From Lewinellaceae bacterium (GTDB lineage: Bacteria > Bacteroidota > Bacteroidia > Chitinophagales > Saprospiraceae), in assembly GCA_020636095.1 (NCBI GenBank), contig JACJYN010000004.1:620001-684000 (forward strand): DNA of 64,000 nucleotides, given 5' to 3'. This document shows, piece by piece, positions 9,008-17,411 of this stretch (positions are counted from its first letter, which is position 1; each line of letters starts with the position of its first letter). Under the pieces are notes generated by a model that ran no database searches, was not told the origin of the DNA, and saw only the letters and a list, made by a program, of their open reading frames with translations. The position numbers were made by a program, and so were the translations under genes.

Positions 9008-9468
9008 AGAATCCGATAAATATCGAATTGGGCCTGATGCATTTCAAAAGCCTCCTGAAAGCCAGGCGGGAGGATGACAAGCGGTACATTTTTGACCCTA
9101 TCCGAAAAAAATGGCTGGTCCTTCAACCCGAAGAACTTGTACGGCAACTGGTAATACACTATCTTTTGGAGGAAAAACGGTACAACCCCAACCGTATCAG
9201 CCTGGAAAGAGGGTTCACTTATAATAAACGCAATAAGCGCTTCGACCTGTTGGTCTACGATAAAAAAGTCAACCCCTTTCTGCTGGTAGAGTGTAAAGCC
9301 CCTCAGGTGCCGATTACTCAGGATGCGTTTGAGCAAGCCGCCTGGTACAATATGGAATGGAAAGTGCAGTATCTGCTCGTAACCAATGGCCTTGTAAGTT
9401 ACTGCTGCGCAATAAATTACGATAATCGATCTTATGAATATCTGGAGGCCGTACCGGATTTCGCCTGA
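9004..9468 (+). CDS. Orphan type I restriction enzyme R N-terminal-like protein (PD-(D/E)xK fold)
   Basis: A 154-residue cytoplasmic protein resembling the HSDR_N_2 family (the N-terminal nuclease domain of type I restriction R subunits). The putative catalytic residues fit a PD-(D/E)xK nuclease: Asp81 in KRFDLLVYD and Glu96-x-Lys98 in LLVECKAP. A Gln in DAFEQAAWYN at about 109 fits motif QxxxY. No helicase domain, HsdM or HsdS gene is nearby, so it is not part of a restriction system here. Short stand-alone members are widespread in Bacteroidota with unknown roles. The start codon overlaps the stop of the DUF1028 gene (ATGA at 9004-9007), so the two are co-translated, although one product is exported and this one is not. 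Confidence 0.85.
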   Translation: MKNPINIELGLMHFKSLLKARREDDKRYIFDPIRKKWLVLQPEELVRQLVIHYLLEEKRYNPNRISLERGFTYNKRNKRFDLLVYDKKVNPFLLVECKAPQVPITQDAFEQAAWYNMEWKVQYLLVTNGLVSYCCAINYDNRSYEYLEAVPDFA

Positions 9469-9538
9469 AACTCAGGCCGTGTCGGCAAACTGTAGCCTCT
9501 GCCTTTTGTTTTAAGAAAAAATAAGCTCTGACCAAATT

Positions 9539-10492
9539 ATGGAAACCGGAACCATCCTCGTAACCGGCGCCAATGGCCAAATTGGCACCGTACTCACGGA
9601 AGAACTGCGGCGGCGTTACGGCGCTTCTGCAGTATTGTCTACAGATATCCGCCATGCCGGCAACAACAACATCCTCTTCGAAGAATTGGATGTGATGGAC
9701 AAAGACAGGCTGGCGGAATTGATCAAAAAGTATGACGTCAACCAAATCTACCACCTGGCGGCTATCCTCTCCGCCAAGGGAGAGCAAAACCCCAAATGGG
9801 CCTGGGAGATCAACATGGCTGGCCTTTTCAATATCCTGGAAGTGGCGCGGGATCTCAACCTTCGCGTCTTTTTTCCCAGTTCCATCGCCGTTTTTGGGGG
9901 GCGGACACCCAGAGTGAACACGCCGCAGTACGCTGTGCTGCAACCGGAAACGGTCTATGGCATCAGCAAGGTGGCGGGAGAGAACTGGTGCCAGTACTTT
10001 CACCAAAAGTACGGCGTGGATGTCCGCTCCGTCCGCTACCCGGGTATTATTGGCTATCAATCCTTACCGGGAGGAGGAACCACCGACTACGCCGTGGATA
10101 TTTTTCATAGCGCCGTCAAAGGAGAAACCTTTCAATGCTTCCTGGAACCGGACTCCCGCCTCCCCATGATGTATATGCCAGACGCCATTCGGGCAACGCT
10201 CGAATTGATGGAAGCGCCTGCCGAAACCGTGAAAATCCGCTCCAGCTACAACCTGGCGGGCACCAATTTCACTCCCGCCGAGATAGCCCGGGAAATTCAA
10301 AAACACCTGCCTGGTTTCAAGGTAACTTATAAACCGGATTTCCGACAGCAGATCGCCGCTTCCTGGCCGGAGAGCATCGACGATAGCTACGCACGGGAGG
10401 ACTGGGGCTGGAAACCAGAGTTCGGCCTTCCGGAAATTGCGGCAGATATGCTGGAACATTTGCGGGAGTATTATCAGGCCACCATATCTTAA
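9539..10492 (+). CDS. NAD-dependent epimerase-type (SDR) L-threonine 3-dehydrogenase
   Basis: Probably oxidises L-threonine to 2-amino-3-ketobutyrate with NAD+. The 317-residue protein is an extended short-chain dehydrogenase: Rossmann motif VTGANGQIG at 8-16, NAD-binding HLAAILSAKGE, and catalytic Tyr140-x3-Lys144 (YGISK). The UDP-galactose-epimerase-like SDR form of threonine dehydrogenase is established in flavobacteria, and the match to it (SSIAVFGGRTPRVNTPQY, VRYPGIIG) plus kbl two genes downstream supports this over a sugar epimerase. A 3-base gap separates its stop from the next start. The cluster would give glycine and acetyl-CoA from threonine. A sugar-nucleotide epimerase remains the alternative if the context misleads. 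Confidence 0.85.
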   Translation: METGTILVTGANGQIGTVLTEELRRRYGASAVLSTDIRHAGNNNILFEELDVMDKDRLAELIKKYDVNQIYHLAAILSAKGEQNPKWAWEINMAGLFNILEVARDLNLRVFFPSSIAVFGGRTPRVNTPQYAVLQPETVYGISKVAGENWCQYFHQKYGVDVRSVRYPGIIGYQSLPGGGTTDYAVDIFHSAVKGETFQCFLEPDSRLPMMYMPDAIRATLELMEAPAETVKIRSSYNLAGTNFTPAEIAREIQKHLPGFKVTYKPDFRQQIAASWPESIDDSYAREDWGWKPEFGLPEIAADMLEHLREYYQATIS

Positions 10493-10495
10493 TTC

Positions 10496-11602
10496 ATGAA
10501 GCACGGTTATTGCCTATTGGTTTTTTTATTTTTTACAACCCTGTTGTCTGCACAGCCGGAGAGTATCTCCGCCCGGCCACTCCGGGTTGGAATAGTCGGC
10601 CTGGTGCACACTCACGTACACTGGATACTGGGCCGGGAGCCCCGGGGAGACATCCAGGTCGTAGGCATCGTGGAACCCAACCGGGAACTGGCGTTGCGTT
10701 ATGCTCAACAGCATGGTTTCAGCATGGATATTGTATTTAATTCCATTGGCGAAATGCTCGAAGCTGTTCAGCCCGAAGCAGTTACGGCGTTCAATACCAT
10801 ATATGGCCATCTGGAAGTAGTAGAGCAATGCGCTCCGAAAGGCATTCACGTAATGGTGGAAAAGCCGCTGGCCGTCAGCCTGGAACATGCCCGGCGGATG
10901 GCTGCTTTGGCTGAAGAACACGGTATTCTGCTGCTCACAAACTACGAGACGACCTGGTACGGCAGTAATCACGCGGCCAAAGCGATGGTTGACGAGGGAA
11001 AAATAGGGCCGCTGCGGAAAATCGTCGTGCACGACGGCCACCCCGGGCCGAAGGAAATTGGCGTCAACGAAGAATTCCTGGAATGGCTCACCGACCCGAA
11101 ACTCAATGGGGGAGGAGCCCTCACCGATTTCGGCTGCTACGGCGCCAACCTGGTTACCTGGCTGATGAATGGCCAACGTCCGGTTTCCGTTACTTGTGTC
11201 ACTCAACAGTTTAAACCGGATGTTTATCCGAAGGTAGAAGACGAGGCGACTCTTATTCTGGCCTATCCTAAAACGCAGGCTATCGTACAAGCTTCCTGGA
11301 ACTGGCCTTACAATCGCAAGGATATCGAAATATATGGCGCCACCGGGTATATCATCAACCGGGACCGGGAAAACATGGACATCCTGCTGGAGGAAAAGGA
11401 AGGGCCGTTCAACCAGCAGGCGGCTTCATTGGAAGGGGGGTACTTCGACCCGTTTGCCTTCCTGGCCGCGGCCGTAAACGGCGAAGTAGTTGTTCCGGAT
11501 TATGACTTGTCCTCACTGGAAAACAACATGATCGTCATGGAAATCCTGGAAGCTGCCAAACAGTCGGCGGAAAAAGGACAAACCATTTTTTTGAAAAAAT
11601 AA
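10496..11602 (+). CDS. Exported Gfo/Idh/MocA-family oxidoreductase
   Basis: A 368-residue protein whose first 20 residues look like a Sec signal peptide (YCLLVFLFFTTLLSAQ), followed by a Gfo/Idh/MocA fold. The N-terminal Rossmann segment is RVGIVGLVHTHVH (about 30-42) and the family's EKPLA motif appears in MVEKPLAVSLE (about 121-131). A C-terminal beta-sheet domain includes GGGALTDFGCYG. It probably binds NAD(P) and a sugar or polyol, but no substrate can be assigned. It starts 3 bases after the threonine dehydrogenase gene and ends 15 bases before kbl, so it is transcribed with a threonine-degradation pair without an obvious role there. An exported dinucleotide-dependent enzyme would need a tightly bound cofactor, as in glucose-fructose oxidoreductase. 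Confidence 0.82.
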   Translation: MKHGYCLLVFLFFTTLLSAQPESISARPLRVGIVGLVHTHVHWILGREPRGDIQVVGIVEPNRELALRYAQQHGFSMDIVFNSIGEMLEAVQPEAVTAFNTIYGHLEVVEQCAPKGIHVMVEKPLAVSLEHARRMAALAEEHGILLLTNYETTWYGSNHAAKAMVDEGKIGPLRKIVVHDGHPGPKEIGVNEEFLEWLTDPKLNGGGALTDFGCYGANLVTWLMNGQRPVSVTCVTQQFKPDVYPKVEDEATLILAYPKTQAIVQASWNWPYNRKDIEIYGATGYIINRDRENMDILLEEKEGPFNQQAASLEGGYFDPFAFLAAAVNGEVVVPDYDLSSLENNMIVMEILEAAKQSAEKGQTIFLKK

Positions 11603-11617
11603 AACTAAGCATAAAAG

Positions 11618-12808
11618 ATGTACACCAACGTAGAACCAGCACTCGAAAAAGAACTGCAGGAGATTCGCGAAGCGGGCCTGTTTAAAGAAGAACGCATCAT
11701 TACCACTCCTCAATCGGCATCCATAAAAACCCGGAGCACCGGCGAAGTACTCAACTTTTGCGCCAACAACTACCTGGGCTTGTCCTCCCACCCGGAAGTG
11801 ATCAAGGCGGCCAAAGAAGCTATCGATACCCACGGGTTCGGTATGTCTTCGGTTCGTTTTATCTGTGGTACGCAGGATATCCACAAAGAACTGGAAGAAA
11901 AGATCGCCGGTTTCCTGGGCATGGAAGACGCCATCCTCTACGCCGCGGCCTTCGACGCCAACGGGGGCTTATTCGAGCCGTTGCTGGGCGCAGAAGACGC
12001 CATCATCTCCGATGAACTCAACCACGCTTCCATCATCGACGGCGTACGTCTTTGTAAGGCCCAGCGCTTCCGCTACAAGCACAGCGATATGGCGGACCTG
12101 GAAGAACAGCTCAAGGAGGCTCAAAGCGCCCGCCGCCGGATGATTGCCACCGATGGTGTCTTCTCCATGGACGGCGATATTGCCCGCCTGGATAAGATTT
12201 GCGATCTGGCTGAAAAATATGACGCCATGGTCATGGTGGACGACTGTCATGCTACCGGCTTCATTGGCAAGACAGGGCGGGGTACCCACGAGTTCCACAA
12301 CGTGATGGGCCGGGTGGATATCATCACCGGCACTTTCGGAAAGGCCATGGGGGGCGCTTCTGGTGGATTTACCGCTTCGAAAAAAGAGATTGTCGATATG
12401 CTGAGGCAACGCTCGCGGCCCTACCTGTTTTCCAACACGCTGGCGCCAGCTATCGCTGGGGCCTCTATCAAGGTGATCGGCCTGTTGAGCCAAAGCACGG
12501 GCCTGAGAGACAAACTGGAGGAGAATACCCAATACTTTCGCGAGAAGATGACCGCTGCCGGCTTCGATATTTTGCCGGGAGAAACGCCCATCGTGCCCAT
12601 TATGCTCTACGACGCCAAACTATCTCAGCAAGTCGCTAACCGCTTGCTGGATGAAGGCATTTACGTCATCGGCTTTTTCTTTCCGGTGGTGCCCAAAGGC
12701 AAAGCCCGCATCCGCACCCAGATCAGCGCCGGCCACGAGCGGGCGCATTTGGACAAAGCGATTGCCGCTTTTACGAAGGTGGGGAAGGAGTTGGGGGTGT
12801 TGAAGTAG
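11618..12808 (+). CDS. kbl: Glycine C-acetyltransferase (2-amino-3-ketobutyrate CoA ligase)
   Basis: A PLP-dependent alpha-oxoamine synthase that cleaves 2-amino-3-ketobutyrate with CoA into glycine and acetyl-CoA, the second step of threonine catabolism. At 396 residues it is of standard length. Hallmarks are NFCANNYLGLSSHP, the substrate-binding HGFGMSSVRFICGTQ, PLP-contacting VDDCHATGF and the Schiff-base Lys242 in TFGKAMGGASGG. The product lacks any signal sequence. It is the last gene of the run that starts at 9539, and the upstream SDR threonine dehydrogenase supplies its unstable substrate. Related enzymes (BioF, serine palmitoyltransferase) share the fold, but the motif set and context favour Kbl. 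Confidence 0.95.
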   Translation: MYTNVEPALEKELQEIREAGLFKEERIITTPQSASIKTRSTGEVLNFCANNYLGLSSHPEVIKAAKEAIDTHGFGMSSVRFICGTQDIHKELEEKIAGFLGMEDAILYAAAFDANGGLFEPLLGAEDAIISDELNHASIIDGVRLCKAQRFRYKHSDMADLEEQLKEAQSARRRMIATDGVFSMDGDIARLDKICDLAEKYDAMVMVDDCHATGFIGKTGRGTHEFHNVMGRVDIITGTFGKAMGGASGGFTASKKEIVDMLRQRSRPYLFSNTLAPAIAGASIKVIGLLSQSTGLRDKLEENTQYFREKMTAAGFDILPGETPIVPIMLYDAKLSQQVANRLLDEGIYVIGFFFPVVPKGKARIRTQISAGHERAHLDKAIAAFTKVGKELGVLK

Positions 12809-12809
12809 G

Positions 12810-12949
12810 GTCTCATAAGCCTGGTATAGGAAAGTACACTGATCTGTTAAGATCTTTTAGGATTCAATAAGATTTGAACGAGCGTCTTCTTTCAATCCTG
12901 GATTATCCTAATGAATCCTAAAAGATCAGTGTACTATTACTTATGAGAC
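12810..12949. repeat. 140-bp composite inverted repeat between convergent genes
   Basis: Outer arms GTCTCATAAG (12810-12819) and CTTATGAGAC (12940-12949) are perfect. The next pair is AGTACACTGATCT (12833-12845) with AGATCAGTGTACT (12923-12935). The innermost pair is GATCTTTTAGGATTCA (12851-12866) with TGAATCCTAAAAGATC (12912-12927). The left arm carries an extra GATCTGTTAA, so both left blocks compete for the same GATC on the right. It may be a bidirectional terminator or a small mobile element; no transposase is present. Confidence 0.8.
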
Positions 12950-13006
12950 AGCCTCTACATAATGGAGCCTACGGCTAACCATCCATAGCATCCTTCCGGC
13001 CAAATG

Positions 13007-14566
13007 TCAGACTTTCAACATCCGCTTCGTCTTCTGCCGCCCGTCCAACTGCAGCCGGAAGTAATAATTGCCCGCCGGCAGGCCATGGGCGTCAAATTTT
13101 ACTTCGTGTTGCCCCGCGGGCAGGCGGCGGTTGGCTAACACCCGGATTTCATTGCCCAGGCTGTTGAAAATGCTGAGCCTTACCTGTTCCCCTTCGCTGC
13201 GGAAGCGGATGGTAGCCCAGTCCCGGAACGGGTTGGGGAAGCAGCTCGCCTCGATCTCCTGCTCGAAATTCAGGGCCTCTTCGGCATTGACGGCACTACA
13301 GGGTTGTAAGACCGGCAAATACTGAAAATCGGGATGTAGCAGATTGCGCACCTCCTCTTCCTGCACTTCAAACCAATCCATCAACACCGAGCCGTAAACA
13401 TCCCGGAAGTCAAACTGCATGGGCACCCCCTCTTGAGCGTCTACCTGGCCCGGTATCTCGGGGTTGTCGCCGAGTACGCCGGGATTGACACAGGGGCCGA
13501 AAACCATCAGAGGCGCCGCCGAGCCGTGATCGGTCCCGTAGCTGTCATTCGAGCGGATCTGCCGGCCGAATTCGGAGAAGGTCATGCCCACAACCCGTTG
13601 CTCCAGGCTTTGCGCCTGCAGGTCGGCCTGGAAGGCGGCGATGGCTTCCGACAGGTTCTGAAGCAGGGTGGAGTGTTCTCCTACCAGGGGTTTGCCGGCC
13701 TCAACCTGGTTGGCATGGGTGTCAAACCCGCCGATGCTAACTACGTAAACTTTTGTTTGCAGGCCACCCGAGATCAGCAAAGCCACATTTTTTAACTGCT
13801 CACCCAGGCGGTTGCCTTCGGGGTAGTCCACCATATTGGCTCCACTATCGGCAGCATCGGTGATGCTTTCCGCGTAGGCGTTCGACTGAGCGATGGTGGT
13901 TCGCAGGAACTCGAGCTCCTCACCGTAAGGGGTGTCCGGCACGTCGCCCGGCGCGCCCTGGGTCAGGGGCGCCAACGAGAAGGGGTCGTTGAGGGTCATG
14001 CTGAAGTTGGCTGCCGTTCCCTGGCAGGTCTCCGAGACGATGCTGCCCATTGTGACGGCAAATGGATGCGGGTATTCCTCATTGGGATAACCCTCCGGGA
14101 ATTCTCCGTGGCCGCTTTCGAAATACCTCCCCAGCCAACCCGTCGTCCAGCTTTCCTCAGCCGGCGAGCCGCTGGCCCAGATATCGGTCGAGCGAAAGTG
14201 CGACCGGTTCTGTTCGGGATAGCCTACACTCTGAATGATGTTGAGTTTGGCGTTGTTGTACAGGTCGAGCATACTGCTCATTTGTGGGTGAAAGCCCAGC
14301 GTATCAGTCATGTTCAGGATTTCAACTTCCGGAATGATGATATTGAGGCGGGCGTTGGCCAGGTTGTCGTACTGGTCGAGCGGGATGAGCATGTTCAGCC
14401 CGTCATTACCACCGTTGAGCTGAATGATAACCAGCACGCGGTCATTGTCTGCGTTCATGGCGTTGAACAGGGATCGGCGGGGCATGGCAGAAAGGCGGAA
14501 GCCGTTCAGCAGGATGGGAAGGCTCATGGCCGTTCCGGCAGCTTTCAGAAATTTTCTTCTTTTCAT
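13007..14566 (-). CDS. DUF1501 protein with twin-arginine signal and T9SS sorting domain
   Basis: A 519-residue exported protein. The start is taken at the ATG ending at 14566, which opens a twin-arginine signal, MKRRKFLKAAG (RRxFLK consensus); an open frame extends 25 codons further upstream but is not signal-like. DUF1501, a family distantly related to alkaline phosphatases/sulfatases, spans about 40-430 with VIIQLNGGNDGLNM, YVVSIGGFDTHANQ and MTFSEFGRQIRSN. The last 80 residues (SCFPNPFRDWATIRF onward) form a T9SS type A sorting domain. The product is thus probably folded in the cytoplasm, moved by Tat, then by T9SS. It lies 105 bases downstream of a DUF1800 gene on the same strand; the two families are habitual neighbours with unknown joint function. 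Confidence 0.88.
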   Translation of the reverse strand: MKRRKFLKAAGTAMSLPILLNGFRLSAMPRRSLFNAMNADNDRVLVIIQLNGGNDGLNMLIPLDQYDNLANARLNIIIPEVEILNMTDTLGFHPQMSSMLDLYNNAKLNIIQSVGYPEQNRSHFRSTDIWASGSPAEESWTTGWLGRYFESGHGEFPEGYPNEEYPHPFAVTMGSIVSETCQGTAANFSMTLNDPFSLAPLTQGAPGDVPDTPYGEELEFLRTTIAQSNAYAESITDAADSGANMVDYPEGNRLGEQLKNVALLISGGLQTKVYVVSIGGFDTHANQVEAGKPLVGEHSTLLQNLSEAIAAFQADLQAQSLEQRVVGMTFSEFGRQIRSNDSYGTDHGSAAPLMVFGPCVNPGVLGDNPEIPGQVDAQEGVPMQFDFRDVYGSVLMDWFEVQEEEVRNLLHPDFQYLPVLQPCSAVNAEEALNFEQEIEASCFPNPFRDWATIRFRSEGEQVRLSIFNSLGNEIRVLANRRLPAGQHEVKFDAHGLPAGNYYFRLQLDGRQKTKRMLKV

Positions 14567-14597
14567 ATTGGAAAAGGTTGAACGTTCTTTAGATGTT

Positions 14598-14613
14598 AAA
14601 TTTGGACAAGCTC
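14598..14613 (-). repeat. Short diverged copy of the GAGCTTGTTCAAATTTC repeat
   Basis: On the minus strand this reads GAGCTTGTCCAAATTT, one mismatch from the core shared by the copies at 29789, 32879 and 44535. It lies between the DUF1800 stop and the DUF1501 start. Just beside it (14627-14662) is a low-complexity CATTCATTCACTCCCTCACTC run of the same type as the hairpin arms after other genes. Confidence 0.45.
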
Positions 14614-14671
14614 GTACCCGGGCAAAGTGGCATTCATTCATTCACTCCCTCACTCACTCCCTCTCCGCCCG

Positions 14672-16321
14672 TCAACTCAGGTAAAACTCCGGCATGCTGA
14701 GCATCGCCTGGATCAACTGTCGCAGTTTGGTGGCTACCGCTTCCGCCAGTTCATCATCATCGGGATTGGCCAGATAGAGGTTATACTCCACCGTCCATTC
14801 AAAATCCGGAAGGCCGGGGATCAGAACCTCCCTGAGGGCGGCTTTCTGATCATCGGTGATGGGTTGTGGAAAAAGGATGCGCACAAACTCATCGATGAGG
14901 GCGTTGGGGTCGTTCGGGTTGTCAATGGTTTCAACGAAAGACAGCGGATCGATCCGGATGCGGAAGTCGCCTGCCGGGAACCCGTTGACGGCAATGGTGT
15001 CGGTCACCAGCATTCGGATGGGAAGGGTAGTGGCGTTGATCCAGGTGCGGTAATACCCTGGCTCCTGGTAATAGGCTTTCCAGCCTGCCACCTGCGGTGC
15101 ATTGAAATACTCCATCTGTTGTAAAACACTGCTGGCGAACAGGCGAAGATAGCCATTATAGCGAGCTGCCAGTCCAGCAGGGAAAGCCACCTGGAAGGGT
15201 TTGATGGCCGACATGATAAAATCCAATGGATTTTTGATCATGGGCCCTACATTGAGCATGTCGAAGAAATGGGCGCTGCCCAACAGGGCTTCCAGGGCTG
15301 GCCGGACTTCATAATTGTTGTCAATTAACAGTTGCGCCATCGGTTGAATGACGTTTTCTTCAGCACTGTCGTCGATGACGTAGTAGATAAACCAGCGGTA
15401 GAGCTTGCGACAAATGAAACGAGCCACTTCATCCTGTTGGAAGATGACATCGATCAGGTGGGCGTATTCCTGCTCTCCCATATCTTCAATGATGGTATTG
15501 TTGAAGCGGTGAGAAAGCTGCTTCGGGCCGGTGTCGTGTTGAAAGGGCCGGAATATGGCGCCCGCCGGAACATCAGGGTTGGTGGAAAAGAAACCCACGT
15601 CCCGCCAGCCGGTAAGTACTCTGGCGATCTCCCGGATATCATCTTCGGTATAGTTGGTATAATCGCCGGAATCTGCCAGAGGCCCTTTTCCAACGGTGAA
15701 GAGTTCCAGCAGTTCACGGGCGAAGTTCTCATTCGGCGCGTTCTTTGTATTCTGGTTGCCGTTGAGAAAGCGCAACATAGTGGGGTCGATCGTTACTTCT
15801 TTCACCAACTCCCGGAAACTTCCCCAGGCATACTTGCGCAGCAGGCTAATGTGTTTATACAGAAAATGGGCGTCGTTGACGTCGCTAACAGCAAAATGGT
15901 TGTGCCAGAAGAGGGTGAGCTTTTCCCGAATGGAAACCCCTTCGTTGAGGAGCAACTCCATCGTCCAGGCGCGAAGGCTTTGCCTTCGGTATCCCCGGAC
16001 ATTGACATTATTGTAGTAGGGCGCATCCACCCAGGTTTGGCCTACCGGTACGAGGGGGTCATCCTGGAAGAAATAGTTGAGTGGAGGCTCTGGTAGCGGC
16101 AGGGAGTTAAACAGTTGCCCGATGGTAGGCCCCAGCCCCTGGCTGGTTGCGGCCTTAATCTGATCGTAGGTAGGGCCGAACATCGCTCGCCGAAGCAGAT
16201 GGGCCGCTTGTTCATATCCCCACGGGCCACTGTAGGGTTCCAGGCCCGAGGCCACCCATGGCGCGGCTGTAGCCACGGGCCTTTTCCCCAGCAGCGTGGC
16301 AATGGTAGCTCTTCTATCCAT
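14672..16321 (-). CDS. DUF1800 family protein
   Basis: A 549-residue protein matching the DUF1800 family: HLLRRAMFGPTYDQI near 40, LTLFWHNHFAVS near 155, DPTMLRFLNGNQNTK and the conserved NENFARELLELFTVG near 215-235, then IREIARVLTGWRDVGF. DUF1800 has no assigned activity. The start is set at the ATG ending at 16321 (MDRRATIATLLGK); an upstream in-frame extension of 51 codons is not conserved-looking. The N-terminus is not a clear signal peptide, although family members are often exported. It is the first gene of a two-gene unit with the DUF1501 protein, which is the typical pairing. Its own promoter is not recognisable in the 371-base region it shares with the divergent pgmB. Confidence 0.85.
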   Translation of the reverse strand: MDRRATIATLLGKRPVATAAPWVASGLEPYSGPWGYEQAAHLLRRAMFGPTYDQIKAATSQGLGPTIGQLFNSLPLPEPPLNYFFQDDPLVPVGQTWVDAPYYNNVNVRGYRRQSLRAWTMELLLNEGVSIREKLTLFWHNHFAVSDVNDAHFLYKHISLLRKYAWGSFRELVKEVTIDPTMLRFLNGNQNTKNAPNENFARELLELFTVGKGPLADSGDYTNYTEDDIREIARVLTGWRDVGFFSTNPDVPAGAIFRPFQHDTGPKQLSHRFNNTIIEDMGEQEYAHLIDVIFQQDEVARFICRKLYRWFIYYVIDDSAEENVIQPMAQLLIDNNYEVRPALEALLGSAHFFDMLNVGPMIKNPLDFIMSAIKPFQVAFPAGLAARYNGYLRLFASSVLQQMEYFNAPQVAGWKAYYQEPGYYRTWINATTLPIRMLVTDTIAVNGFPAGDFRIRIDPLSFVETIDNPNDPNALIDEFVRILFPQPITDDQKAALREVLIPGLPDFEWTVEYNLYLANPDDDELAEAVATKLRQLIQAMLSMPEFYLS

Positions 16322-16692
16322 AGCTAACAGGTTTTTAGGATGTAAGGAATAAATACTCGAGATATAAGGGAGCGCAAAGTCGTCCTTTGGCTCCTGTATC
16401 AGATACTCAGGTTGGACTTCTATACAGGAAAAAGGTTTAACCGGGGAGGAAATTCTTACTTTAACGCAGGACAAAAGCGTATTAGTATTTTGTTAATGTA
16501 AATTGCGCCTCAATTTTGATGAACTCACCTGTACAGCCGTTATATTCAACCGGGTAAATCTTGTAAATCCCGTTGATCTTGTCTTATCTTTGTTCCCTGT
16601 TTTCCGGCTGATAAGGGGTAAGCCCAACTACTATGCCCATTTCCCCAAACTGTAAAGCGGCAGGCGCCGCCGATCCATCTTGAATATTTAAA
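16322..16692. other. Divergent intergenic region, DUF1800 / pgmB
   Basis: This 371-base stretch separates two divergent units. It holds a 3 x 9-bp near-tandem repeat (16555-16581) that overlaps a candidate pgmB promoter (16561-16592). No open frame with gene character, tRNA or strong hairpin was seen. Confidence 0.6.
16561..16592 (+). promoter_or_regulatory. Candidate promoter for pgmB-maltose phosphorylase
   Basis: TATCTTTG at 16585-16592 matches the Bacteroidota -7 element TAnnTTTG, and TTG at 16561-16563 lies 21 bases before it, a fitting -33 spacing. The leader to the ATG at 16693 would be about 95 bases. Confidence 0.5.
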
Positions 16693-17367
16693 ATGAGACT
16701 CCCAATGATAAAAGCTTGTATTTTTGACCTCGATGGCGTTATTGTGGACACAGCAAAATATCACTTTATTGCCTGGCGCCGCCTGGCCAACAGCCTGGGA
16801 TTTGATTTTTCAGAGGAAGAGAACGAAAAGCTCAAAGGCGTGAGCCGCATCGAATCCCTCAACCTGATCCTTCAGTGGGGAGGCATTGAGAAAACAGAGG
16901 AGGAAAAAGAAGAGCTGGCTACCCGGAAGAACAATTGGTATCGGGAGTATATTCTGAAAATGGATTCCAGTGAGATACTGGAAGGGGTCGTCCCATTTCT
17001 CGGCCACCTGGAGCAGAAAGGTATCCGGATGGCGGTGGGATCCAGCAGCAAGAATGCGGGAACGATCCTGGAGCAGGTGGGCCTGTCGCACCGCTTCGAA
17101 GCCATTATCGACGGTACGAAGGTCAGCAGAAGTAAACCGGACCCGCAGGTCTTTGAAATGGGAGCGGAGGAGATGGGCCTGAGCCCCCGGGAGTGTATCG
17201 TTTTTGAGGATGCCCCCAAAGGCGTCGACGCCGCCCTGGCCGGAGGTTTCATCGCAGTGGGGATTGGCAGTGAGGAAAACCTGGGGCATGCGCAGTATGT
17301 GTTGCCCAATTTCATTGGCGTCAGCCTGCAGGATATTCTGGATGGCATTAAAATAAAATCGACTTAG
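16693..17367 (+). CDS. pgmB: Beta-phosphoglucomutase
   Basis: Interconverts beta-D-glucose 1-phosphate and glucose 6-phosphate. The 224-residue protein is a HAD-superfamily member with the nucleophile motif FDLDGVIVDT (Asp12 nucleophile, Asp14 acid/base), the cap-domain GVSRIESLNLIL seen in beta-PGMs, VGSSSKN (motif II) and KPDPQVFE / FEDAPKGVDAA (motifs III and IV). The next gene, 44 bases downstream, encodes a GH65 phosphorylase that makes beta-glucose 1-phosphate, so the two enzymes form a two-step route from maltose to glycolysis. A second ATG at codon 5 (16705) could be the true start. The pair converges on, and probably serves, the susC-susD-susE genes. Confidence 0.95.
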   Translation: MRLPMIKACIFDLDGVIVDTAKYHFIAWRRLANSLGFDFSEEENEKLKGVSRIESLNLILQWGGIEKTEEEKEELATRKNNWYREYILKMDSSEILEGVVPFLGHLEQKGIRMAVGSSSKNAGTILEQVGLSHRFEAIIDGTKVSRSKPDPQVFEMGAEEMGLSPRECIVFEDAPKGVDAALAGGFIAVGIGSEENLGHAQYVLPNFIGVSLQDILDGIKIKST

Positions 17368-17411
17368 TTTTTTGTTTTACCATTTCAAAACCTTTAACCA
17401 CGACACAAGAT

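Noticed and set aside
9004..9468. Restriction-modification or defence system
   Set aside because: Only the isolated nuclease-like domain is present; there is no methylase, specificity or helicase gene within the window.
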